A stretch of DNA of 64,000 nucleotides, taken from assembly GCA_024244705.1 (NCBI GenBank), contig JAAEOK010000053.1, positions 1 through 64,000 on the forward strand, read 5' to 3'. Positions within the stretch are counted from its first letter, which is position 1. Each line of letters begins with the position of its first letter. Positions 25,084 to 33,391 of this stretch are shown here, piece after piece. A model generated the notes under the pieces. That model had not been told where the DNA came from and did no database searches. It worked only from the letters and a program-made list of their open reading frames with translations. The DNA is from Alphaproteobacteria bacterium (GTDB lineage Bacteria > Pseudomonadota > Alphaproteobacteria > JAAEOK01). The position numbers and the translations under genes are program-made.

Positions 25084-25863
25084 ATGACGGACAAAAATCT
25101 TCACCTGGAATTCGTCGACGAGGCGCTGCGTCTCGTTCGTGATGCGGAGGAGCGCGGCATTCAGCTGCGCATCCTGGGGTCGATCGCTTACCGCCTGCAA
25201 TGCCCCAAGAATCTACATCTTTTCGATGACATGGCGCGGGTGCTGACCGATGTCGATTTCGGCGCCATGAAGCGGCAAAACAATGATATCCGCCAATTCA
25301 TGATCAGCCAGGGCTATCAGCCCGACGAAGGCGTATACGTCGCCTCCGAGGGCTCTCGCCACATCTACCTGCATCCCGAAACCAAGCTCAATGTCGACGT
25401 CTTTGCCGACGAGTTATACTTCTGCCACTGCGTGCCGTTCCGCGGTCGCCTTGGCATCGACACGCCGACAATCTCGACCACCGATCTGTTGCTCGAGAAG
25501 ATGCAGATCGTCGAGATCAACCTCAAGGATTTCAAGGATACGCTGGTCCTGATGCTCGAGCATCCGCTCGGCAGCGCGGCCGACAGCAACAAGCATATCG
25601 ATGCCGATTATGTTGTCGATATCATGTCCAAGGACTGGGGCTTCTACTACACGTTCACCACCAATCTCCGGCGCGTACCCGATTACATACCGGAATTTCC
25701 CGCGATCACCGAGGACGAGGGCAAGATCATCAGGGCACGGATCGACGACCTGCTGAACTTGATCGAGAGCGCGCCCAAATCATTGAAGTGGAAGGTGCGC
25801 GCGAAGGTCGGCACACGGAAATTATGGTACCAGGAAGTGACCGAGAAATCGGACCAGTATTAG
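25084..25863 (+). CDS. nucleotidyltransferase-fold protein
   Basis: A 259-aa protein. LRILGSIAYRLQCP (GS loop), LTDVDFGAM (first acidic pair) and KLNVDVFADE (third acidic strand) form the pattern of a minimal polymerase-beta-type nucleotidyltransferase, as in AbiEii-like or aminoglycoside-type enzymes. The C-terminal half is helical and basic. GGAAGG stands four bases before the ATG at 25084; an ATG at 25072 is the alternative. It follows the permease terminator in the same orientation. Partner antitoxin genes are absent, so a toxin role has no support here; a metabolic nucleotidyl transfer linked to the ligase and phosphatase is possible. Confidence 0.65.
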   Translation: MTDKNLHLEFVDEALRLVRDAEERGIQLRILGSIAYRLQCPKNLHLFDDMARVLTDVDFGAMKRQNNDIRQFMISQGYQPDEGVYVASEGSRHIYLHPETKLNVDVFADELYFCHCVPFRGRLGIDTPTISTTDLLLEKMQIVEINLKDFKDTLVLMLEHPLGSAADSNKHIDADYVVDIMSKDWGFYYTFTTNLRRVPDYIPEFPAITEDEGKIIRARIDDLLNLIESAPKSLKWKVRAKVGTRKLWYQEVTEKSDQY

Positions 25864-25917
25864 ATCTCGCCAATGCGCGTGGCTGCGCAACCACTCATGT
25901 CGCTCCCTCTACGCAAA

Positions 25918-25946
25918 GCGGCCGCGTTGTGGGTCAACGCGGCCGC
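25918..25946 (+). terminator. 12-bp perfect hairpin after the nucleotidyltransferase gene
   Basis: GCGGCCGCGTTG (25918-25929) pairs perfectly with 25935-25946 around a TGGGT loop, about 55 bases after the stop codon. No T-run follows on either strand, so it is either a rho-assisted or 3'-end-stabilising structure. It also lies between genes of opposite orientation, where it could serve both transcripts. Confidence 0.55.
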
Positions 25947-26077
25947 CCTGGTTGTCGTCGAGTGGTGGCAACAAGGGATTAGTTACCGAGGCCGAGAATA
26001 GTGCGGCTCCGATCGGTCCCGCAACCTACCCGAACGGGTAGTAAACCTGGCCTGGAAAGCCATGTTCAAGCCCCGGC

Positions 26078-26725
26078 CTAGATTTGTAGGCCCCAGCCCA
26101 ACGCCTTGCGGACGGCTTGGGTCCGCCGGGAGACATCCAGTTTTCGGTACACGTTCTTGAGATGAAAGGCGACCGTGACATCGCTCGATCCGAGCGCACG
26201 GGCGATCTCCTTGTTGGCCAGCCCTCGGACGAGTTGCACCAGCACTTCGAACTCGCGTGCGGTCAGGTCGTTGAGGGGACTGTCGGTGGTGAGTCCCACT
26301 CTCTGATCGTCGACCGCCGACATGTTGCTTGCGGAAAGCGCGGCTTCGGGGATATATGGCTCGCCCGCGAGAATGAGCTCGAGCGCCGATAGCATCGCCT
26401 TGCCGCTCAAGTTCTTGGGAATGAATCCCGCCGCGCCGCTATCCAAGGCGTCGCGCATCTGACGCCCATCCGCATTCCCAGAAATGATGACGACTGGAAT
26501 GTCGGGGAACGCCGCGCACATCTTGCGCAATCCGCTCGTTCCGTCCATTCCGGGCATGTGAAGATCGAGAATAACCAGATCGATCGAAGCGGTGCCGGAC
26601 ACCAACTTCAGGGCCTCGCCGAAACTCGTACCGCGCAGCATTTCGATTCCCGGTCGAAGCTGCGTCAGGTAGGAGCCCAGCGCTTCGGCCACCATAAGAT
26701 GGTCATCGGCGAGCAAGATCTTCAT
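26078..26725 (-). CDS. NarL/FixJ-type response regulator
   Basis: A 215-aa two-domain response regulator. The receiver domain has the acidic pair in LLADDH, the phosphoacceptor D54 in VILDLHMPGMDG and the conserved Lys in GFIPKNLSG. The LuxR-type helix-turn-helix is LTAREFEVLVQLVRGLANKE and the following recognition helix (residues ~150-205). The ATG at 26725 is the start of similarity; the frame extends upstream but without family sequence. It is divergent from the large hybrid kinase gene, and the two probably form one phosphorelay. Confidence 0.93.
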   Translation of the reverse strand: MKILLADDHLMVAEALGSYLTQLRPGIEMLRGTSFGEALKLVSGTASIDLVILDLHMPGMDGTSGLRKMCAAFPDIPVVIISGNADGRQMRDALDSGAAGFIPKNLSGKAMLSALELILAGEPYIPEAALSASNMSAVDDQRVGLTTDSPLNDLTAREFEVLVQLVRGLANKEIARALGSSDVTVAFHLKNVYRKLDVSRRTQAVRKALGWGLQI

Positions 26726-27265
26726 CGATGACCCCGCCCGTTTGCCAACCTGGACGCGGCGCAAAACGCTCCGACTGTTTGACCGCCGCGGAACAAGCGC
26801 GAACCGGCGTCCAAACCGTTTTCCAGCTTGCCCTCGATCGAGCATGCAATGATCGAGCTTCTCACTTTCTCACACCCCCACCATCCCGCCCTTCGTGGTG
26901 GCTTTTGGATGGCTCTTTCCTTCAGGTGTATGCCGACCGCCCCATCGAATCTCTATCGCCGTTCGATTTTGGTTGGTCACGGGGATTATAGCATCGCGGG
27001 CGGCAGCGAAGACAGCCTAAAGCGGATCCCTCATGTCGCTAAACACGCAAGAATTGGGCGGCCGACCCGACTTCCGATACCGTTCATGGTATGCTCTCAT
27101 ATACCTCGTCAAACGTGCCACCGGGGCGCCGATAATCGGTGCCGCGGGAAAAGCGGTGGGCGGTGCGGATCGGGCGCATTCGATCATAGGCCTGAGTGTG
27201 TTCGATGCCTCGAATGCGCCGCGTACCGCTTGCAATGTCGGAAACTCGAACCAGGGGGTCGGCCC
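26726..27265. other. 540-base gap between response regulator and hybrid kinase
   Basis: The kinase frame is open through most of this gap, but the translation is Arg/His/Cys-rich without any domain similarity, so I treat it as non-coding. No clear promoter, terminator or repeat was recognised by eye. The length is unusual for this compact window and leaves room for the two divergent promoters and perhaps an unseen small RNA. Confidence 0.3.
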
Positions 27266-30200
27266 ATGCGGAAGCGGGCAGATGGACAATCCGAAATCGA
27301 GAGGTTGTGGCTTCGCGTATCCGAATTGGAGCAGGAAAACCTGGCGCTGTGCGATGCGGCGCGGTCGGCCGCGGAGACCCAAGCGGCGAGTTCGGCAGTG
27401 GGGTGTTCGGGTCCGCAGGGCGATGGCATGGATGTGTGCGAGCAGGTTCAGGCATTCGCCAAATCTTTGCCGCTGGCGGTCGCCTATGGCGACCGAGACC
27501 GGCGATGCCGTTTCTACAACGAACCCTTTGCCGCGCTCTACCAATTGAACGGCGAGCCTCCGGTAGAATGTCCCATGGCGGATATCGTCGGTCCGGACGC
27601 CTATTCCGAAATCGAGTCCGGCATCCGATCGGCTCTCGCCGGCGAGGCTGTCGAATTCCAGCACGAGCTGCCGACCAACGGCGGCCGCGAGAAAATCAAG
27701 GCACACTATATTCCGCATGGCTCCGCCGGCGGGTCCGCCCACGGCTTTTTCATCGTGCTGCCCGATCATACCGAAACACGGCGGACCCGGGACGCATTGC
27801 ACGCCAGCCAGGCACGGCTGCAGGCATTCCTCGACAACATGCCGTGTGAGATGGGGATCAAGGACCTGGAGGGCCGCTATGTATTGATCAATCGCTTCGC
27901 CGAGAAGCTGTACGGCCGTACCTCCGATGAAATTCGGGGACTGACCCCACACGACCTGTTTCCCGCCGATGTTGCCGATCAACTTGCCGCCCAAGATGGC
28001 AATGTCCTGGATACGGGCGAGGTCCTGACGGAAGAAGTCGAAGCCAAGATCGATGGCGCGGCGCAAACCTTTCTGGCGACCGAATTTCCCATTCTGAACG
28101 ATGCCGGAGAAATTTCCGCGCTCGGTTCGGTCGCCACCGATGTCTCGCACCAAAAGCGACAAGAGGAGGCACTTCGCAAGACCGAGGCGATGTACAAGAA
28201 ATCGGAACGCTTGGCGGGACTCGGACATTGGGAATGGGACGAGGTCGACGATCGGTGCGTTTATTGCTCCGAGGAGCTGGCTCGATTGCACGGTTATGGG
28301 GTCGATGCGTGCCTCCGGAATCTCGCTCACACGCCTGAGAATATCGAGGCCGTTCATCCCCGCGATCGTGAGAAATATCGGCAGGCGGTGACGAAGCTCC
28401 GCGAGCAGAAGGTGGGCTTCAAGATCGATTATCGCCTGTTGCGTCCGGATGGAACCTGCATCGACGTGCGCCGGGTAGCCGAGCCGGTGCTCGACGATCG
28501 GGGGGTGCTGGTGCGATCGGTCGGCTACGTCCAGGACGTGACCGGCCAAATGAGGACGGAACGAGCGCTTCGGGAGAGCGAGCGTCGATTCAGGGATTTC
28601 GCCGATGCTTCGTCCCACTGGCTGTGGGAGACCGATTCCGATTCCCGATTCACCTATGTTTCGGATGACATCTCGAAAATCGGCGGAGAAGACCCATCCG
28701 AACTTGTCGGCAAGAAAATGTGGGATACCTTTCGCAGCCGATCGTCTGATTCGGCGGACCGGCCGGCACCGCCAATCGAAATTGAGCAGTGCGAACGGTT
28801 CGAGGAATTTGACGTCGGATGGAAAGACGGTACGGGAGACATCGGAGTCCTTAGCCTGAGTGCGACACCGGTGTTCGACGATGAAGGCGAGTTCGTCGGT
28901 TACCGAGGGACGGCGCGCGACATTACCGAGCAGCGGCGTGCCGTCGAGGAATTGCAGCAGAGCGAAACCTTGCTGCGGCAGGCGGCTCAGATGGCCGATC
29001 TGGGCCATTGGGTTTGGGACGAAATTGAGGACAAGTGTGCTTATTGTTCGGAAGAACTGGCCCATTTGGATGGCATGGCAGTCGAGGAGTGCCTTGACCG
29101 ATTCCGTACCATCGGCGATGTGTTCTCCGTTCTTCATCCTGACGATCGCGACCAATACGAACGAGTCGTTTCGGAAGCGAGGACAAGCCGCCAACCATAC
29201 GAGGTAGAATACCGATACCGGGCCAACAGCGCCGAATATCGTCATGTTCGAGAACGTGGCGAGCCCGTATTCGACGCCGACGGGACACTGATCCGCACGA
29301 TCGGGATCGTCCAGGACATCTCCAAGAGCAAGCGAACCGAGGAGACGCTGCGAAAGAGCCAAGCCGATTTGGCCGAGGCACAGCGCATGGCCAAGATCGG
29401 CCATTGGTACTGGTCCATCGAGACCGATGAGCTGGTTTCCTGCTCCGAGGAATACGCGCGAATCCATGGCGTCTCACCAGATCGAATAAAAAGCCATCTG
29501 GCAAAGCAGATGGAGGAAATCGTGCACCCGGAGGACCGCGATCGCGTTCGCAAGGCATTCAAGGAGGCGGATGACGAGGGGCGCGACTACGAAATCGGAT
29601 ATCGCATTATTCGCCCCGATGGCGAGGTCCGCCATGTTCACGAAATCGGCGAAGCGGTGCGCGACGAAAACGGCCGTCCGATCGCTCATGCCGGAACGAT
29701 ACAGGATGTGACCGAGCAAAAACTTATCGAGGAAGCCTTACGCCGCAGCGAGGAGAAATTCCGCGCTCTTATCGAGGGATCGATTCAGGGCATTGTCGTC
29801 CATCAGGACTGGAAGCCCGTGTTCGCGAATCAAGCGAGCGTCGATATCTTCGGCTACGACCGGATAGACGAGTTGACCGCGATCGAAGATATCGAGCGAC
29901 ACATCGCCCCCCATGAACGGAAGCGCCTTGCGGGTTACCGGAAAGCGCGCCTCTTGAACCGGGAGGCACCCACCCGCTACACCGCTGAATATCTGCGCAA
30001 GGACGGATCCAGCGTGTGGCTGGAAAGCGTCGCTACGGTCGTTGAATGGGACGGCGGGACGGCCATCCAATCGACGTTTCTCGATGTCACCGAGCGCAGG
30101 AAAGCCGAGGAATCTCTGCAAGAGGCCAAGCGCGAACTCGAACGTCGCGTCGAGGAGCGAACGCGAGAGTTATCGGCGGCCAATGCGGCACTTCAGGTCG

Positions 30201-32122
30201 AGATCGAGGAGCATCGCTCGACTGAACATGCCTTGCGCGAAAGCGAAAAACGTATCCGCGCCATCACCGATGCCTTCCCCTCGCAGATCGCCTACGTCGA
30301 CCGCGATCGCAAATATCGCTTCAACAATGCCGCCTATAAGGAATGGTTCGGTGTTTCCGGCGAGGAATGCCTTGGCCGGCACGTAAGCGAGGTTGTCGGG
30401 AAGGACAACTACAAGAAAATTCGGCCACACATCGATCGAGCATTGTCGGGCGAGAAGGTGCACTACGAATATCTGACCGCGCAGGGACGGTACGCCGAGG
30501 TCAACTACATGCCTGATTTCGATGATGGCGGAAACGTTCGGGGATTCTATGGCCTGGTTCACGACATCAGCGAGGCAAAAGCGGCAGAAATGGCCTTGAC
30601 CGAAAGCCGCGAGTTGCTGCGCGCTATCCTCGATGTTGTGCCGGTTGCGATAAGCGTTAAGGATTCGCAGTTTCGCTATGTCTTCATGAATCGGTACGTG
30701 GCGACGAGTTGGGCCATCGATTCGGATGACGCCGTCGGCTGCACGCTGGACGAACTCGTTGCTGAAGAACTCGCGAGCTCCGTTTCTGAACGCGATCGTG
30801 CTGTTCGCGAGTCGGGTCATCCTTCGCCGCAATATGAACGCAATGTCACCGACGCAGGCGGTCGTGAGCGGAGTTGGCTGACCACCAAGATCCCGATCAA
30901 AAGCGAGGACGGCGCGCTGCGCCACATCGTCACCGTTTCGCTCGACATTACGGATCTGAAGGCCCGTGAAGAGGAGTTGAGGCACGTCCAGAAAATGGAA
31001 GCAGTCGGCAAGCTCACCGGCGGCATAGCGCACGATTTCAACAATCTGCTGTTCGTGATCTGCGGTAACCTCGCCTTGCTCGAGAAAGAGATCGAAGGCA
31101 ATGAACGGGCCGGCGAAATCAGCGAAACCATTGGAGCGGCCACGGCACTTGGCGCCGATCTGACGCGTAGCCTGCTGACTTTTTCCCGGCAGCAGCCATT
31201 GAAACCGACACTGGTCGATCTCCGCGATACAATACAGGGGACGATCGCGACGTTGCTGCGGACGCTGGGGGAAGCGGTCCACATCGAACTGTCCTGTGGC
31301 GATCTATTGTGGCCCGTCTTGGTCGACCGCGGCATGCTCGAGAACTGCCTGCTGAATCTGGCTCTGAATGCCCGGGACGCGATGCCGGACGGCGGCACGC
31401 TCAGCGTATCGGTCGCGAATGTGGACCGTCGCACCGGCTCCAACGGGGCCGAATCATTGCCGCGAGATACCGACTACGTCGAAATCAGGGTCAGCGATAC
31501 CGGCACCGGCATGACCAAGGAAATCGTCGAGCAATGCTTCGAACCTTTCTTCTCCACCAAACCCCCCGGTTCGGGCACGGGCCTCGGCCTTAGCATGGTT
31601 TACGGTATCGTCACGCAGTCTGGAGGCGACGTCGCGATCGACAGCGAAGTCGGCAAGGGCACAGCGATACAGCTCTTTCTCCCACGGGCGAAGGACGCCC
31701 CTTCCGAGCAGGCGGCGCCCGGTCGCGCCGCCGCCCCAGTGGCTCGGGGCGTGGAAACCATCCTCGTGGCCGAGGACGACGATGCGGTGCGTCGGGTCGC
31801 GGTCAATCTGTTGCGGGATCTGGGTTATCGAACCCGGGAGGCCGCGGATGCGGAGGAGGCGCTCACCGTATTGGAGGATGAGCCGGGGATTGACCTGCTG
31901 TTCACCGATATTGTGCTGCCCGGAAAACTCAACGGCCCCCAATTGGCGAGCCAAGCGCGCGAGCGGCGTCCACGGGTCAAGGTGCTGTTCACGACCGGGC
32001 ATTCGACGCCCGCGGCGATGCGGGACCTCGAGGCGTGGAGCGACACCAAGCTTCTCATGAAACCCTACGGACCCGAGGAGCTGGCGAAAGAGGTTCGCGT
32101 CGAACTCGATAGCGCCACTTAG
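27266..32122 (+). CDS. soluble hybrid histidine kinase with nine PAS domains and a receiver
   Basis: A 1618-aa cytoplasmic kinase (no membrane segment or signal peptide). A short N-terminal coiled coil is followed by nine PAS/PAC units; those beginning GHWEWDEVDD, GHWVWDEIED and GHWYWSIETD are close copies. A long coiled coil (ELERRVEERTRELSAANAAL) separates PAS7 from PAS8. Then come the phosphoacceptor helix (GGIAHDFNNLL), the ATPase domain (NLALNARDAM, DTGTGM, GSGTGLGLSMVYG) and a C-terminal receiver (EDDDAVRR, LLFTDIVLP, LLMKPYGP). The ATG at 27266 follows GGGGGT and starts the helical MRKRADGQSEIERLW segment. Divergent from the NarL regulator. The PAS ligands cannot be told from sequence. 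Confidence 0.92.
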   Translation: MRKRADGQSEIERLWLRVSELEQENLALCDAARSAAETQAASSAVGCSGPQGDGMDVCEQVQAFAKSLPLAVAYGDRDRRCRFYNEPFAALYQLNGEPPVECPMADIVGPDAYSEIESGIRSALAGEAVEFQHELPTNGGREKIKAHYIPHGSAGGSAHGFFIVLPDHTETRRTRDALHASQARLQAFLDNMPCEMGIKDLEGRYVLINRFAEKLYGRTSDEIRGLTPHDLFPADVADQLAAQDGNVLDTGEVLTEEVEAKIDGAAQTFLATEFPILNDAGEISALGSVATDVSHQKRQEEALRKTEAMYKKSERLAGLGHWEWDEVDDRCVYCSEELARLHGYGVDACLRNLAHTPENIEAVHPRDREKYRQAVTKLREQKVGFKIDYRLLRPDGTCIDVRRVAEPVLDDRGVLVRSVGYVQDVTGQMRTERALRESERRFRDFADASSHWLWETDSDSRFTYVSDDISKIGGEDPSELVGKKMWDTFRSRSSDSADRPAPPIEIEQCERFEEFDVGWKDGTGDIGVLSLSATPVFDDEGEFVGYRGTARDITEQRRAVEELQQSETLLRQAAQMADLGHWVWDEIEDKCAYCSEELAHLDGMAVEECLDRFRTIGDVFSVLHPDDRDQYERVVSEARTSRQPYEVEYRYRANSAEYRHVRERGEPVFDADGTLIRTIGIVQDISKSKRTEETLRKSQADLAEAQRMAKIGHWYWSIETDELVSCSEEYARIHGVSPDRIKSHLAKQMEEIVHPEDRDRVRKAFKEADDEGRDYEIGYRIIRPDGEVRHVHEIGEAVRDENGRPIAHAGTIQDVTEQKLIEEALRRSEEKFRALIEGSIQGIVVHQDWKPVFANQASVDIFGYDRIDELTAIEDIERHIAPHERKRLAGYRKARLLNREAPTRYTAEYLRKDGSSVWLESVATVVEWDGGTAIQSTFLDVTERRKAEESLQEAKRELERRVEERTRELSAANAALQVEIEEHRSTEHALRESEKRIRAITDAFPSQIAYVDRDRKYRFNNAAYKEWFGVSGEECLGRHVSEVVGKDNYKKIRPHIDRALSGEKVHYEYLTAQGRYAEVNYMPDFDDGGNVRGFYGLVHDISEAKAAEMALTESRELLRAILDVVPVAISVKDSQFRYVFMNRYVATSWAIDSDDAVGCTLDELVAEELASSVSERDRAVRESGHPSPQYERNVTDAGGRERSWLTTKIPIKSEDGALRHIVTVSLDITDLKAREEELRHVQKMEAVGKLTGGIAHDFNNLLFVICGNLALLEKEIEGNERAGEISETIGAATALGADLTRSLLTFSRQQPLKPTLVDLRDTIQGTIATLLRTLGEAVHIELSCGDLLWPVLVDRGMLENCLLNLALNARDAMPDGGTLSVSVANVDRRTGSNGAESLPRDTDYVEIRVSDTGTGMTKEIVEQCFEPFFSTKPPGSGTGLGLSMVYGIVTQSGGDVAIDSEVGKGTAIQLFLPRAKDAPSEQAAPGRAAAPVARGVETILVAEDDDAVRRVAVNLLRDLGYRTREAADAEEALTVLEDEPGIDLLFTDIVLPGKLNGPQLASQARERRPRVKVLFTTGHSTPAAMRDLEAWSDTKLLMKPYGPEELAKEVRVELDSAT

Positions 32123-32135
32123 GTTTCTGACTGCT

Positions 32136-33169
32136 TCAGTCGGGATTCGCGGCCTCGGTTTCCGCCTCGATCAATTTCCGGATCAACTTGCGCGCCGCTT
32201 CCCCGCCGACATCGCCGGACAGATCGATCTTCGCGGCTTCCGGATCGAGATCGATGTTGGCCTGTTGCGCCTCGAAGACGTCTTTGTCCTCCAAGAACGC
32301 GGTCTTGACCTGATCGACCAATATGTCGGAGACCGCATTGTCGTCGACGTCGAAATCGTGCGCCTGCGCCCAATAGTAATGAGTCGTCTTGGCCGTCTCC
32401 GGGGTTATCGCGTTCAGGTTGCGCATGCCGATTCCGCCGCTTCGATTGCCCTCGGGCGCCCCGTTCCGGCGTCGCAGGCACCGACATCGAGACGGACATA
32501 GCAGGGCGGTGTGAAATCGATAATCTGCCAACGGTCTACGTTTCCGGTAAAACCGCCGGCCTTGACATAGGTCGGCGGCGGCACGATGTCGCGCATCCAT
32601 CGGGTGACCAATATATTTTCGGCGCCGCGGCGATGTGAAACGTCGGCCTGCTCGGCCACCGCATCATTGCCGATGGTCGAACGGTGAACGTAGGCGAGGT
32701 GGGTGAGGTCGAGCAGATTGTCGATGATGAGCCGGTAATCGCAGTTGACATGGAAACGAGTTCCCGTGGCGCCCCAGTCGGGGTCATCGAGCCAATGGAA
32801 ATCCGGGATCAGTGATTCGTCGGCGTCCGCCGGGTCGCCCATCCACACCCATACCCAAGTATGGCGCTCGACCGCCGGGTAAGCTGTCACCCGCGCCGCC
32901 GGCGGGATGTTTTTCTGCCACCGGATGTCGACGCAAACTCCCGATTCGTCATAGACCATGCCATGGAAGCCGCACTGGATGCGGTCGCCGGTCAAGGTGC
33001 CGCGGGACAGCGGGAAATGACGGTGACAGCAACGGTCCGCGAGGGCCACCACGACGCCATCCATCTTGCGATAGAATACGATTGGCTCGCCCAGGATTAT
33101 ACGCCGCAACGGGGTGCGGTCGATCTCGTGATCCCAGGCCGCGACGTACCAAGCACGCCGGATGAACAT
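32136..33169 (-). pseudogene. VanA-type Rieske oxygenase, frameshifted near the C terminus
   Basis: The product resembles vanillate O-demethylase oxygenase subunits, which oxidatively demethylate aromatic ethers. The Rieske cluster ligands are C47, H49, C66 and H69 (CCHRHFPLSRG and QCGFHGM), and the mononuclear iron site is DNLLDLTHLAYVH. At a run of four C (32459-32462 on the plus strand) the frame breaks; adding one base joins RLDVGACDAGTG to APEGNRSGGIGMRNLNAIT and a normal C terminus ending at 32136. As written, translation from 33169 would stop at 32414 with an altered tail and lose about 85 residues. The full gene would be ~345 aa. A homopolymer sequencing error is as likely as a real mutation. 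No VanB reductase gene is adjacent. Confidence 0.8.
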
Positions 33170-33357
33170 TCCCGCCCTCTCTCGAATGTCGGACCAATGG
33201 TCCGATGGAGGGTAATCATGGGTTCGGGCGCACGGCGGCGCAAATCGGCGCCTGCCGAGGGTTTCAAAGAGCGCGCCATCGCCTTTGGCCCGGACCACGG
33301 AAGGTAAGTTCGGCCTGCCGCGCGTTTGTGCTTGCCGGTCCCGTAAACGCGGGCCAA

Positions 33358-33385
33358 GATCCGGCCGTTTCACTTAGGCCGGATC
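33358..33385 (+). promoter_or_regulatory. leader hairpin over the ribosome binding site of the FAD oxidoreductase gene
   Basis: GATCCGGCC (33358-33366) pairs perfectly with GGCCGGATC (33377-33385), closing a ten-base loop. The 3' arm contains the only purine-rich stretch (GGAT) in front of the ATG at 33392. If formed in the mRNA it would hide the ribosome binding site, suggesting translational control or simply weak initiation. No ligand-binding riboswitch fold was recognised. Confidence 0.45.
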
Positions 33386-33391
33386 GCTACC

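Noticed and set aside
25084-25863. Nucleotidyltransferase as an AbiEii-type toxin
   Set aside because: No antitoxin-like partner precedes it and the neighbours are metabolic genes, so a defence reading has no support.
27017-29467. Long open frame (816 codons) antisense to the hybrid kinase
   Set aside because: It mirrors the kinase codon pattern, is Arg/Gly/Pro/Leu-rich without any domain, and the plus-strand frame has clear PAS similarity throughout.
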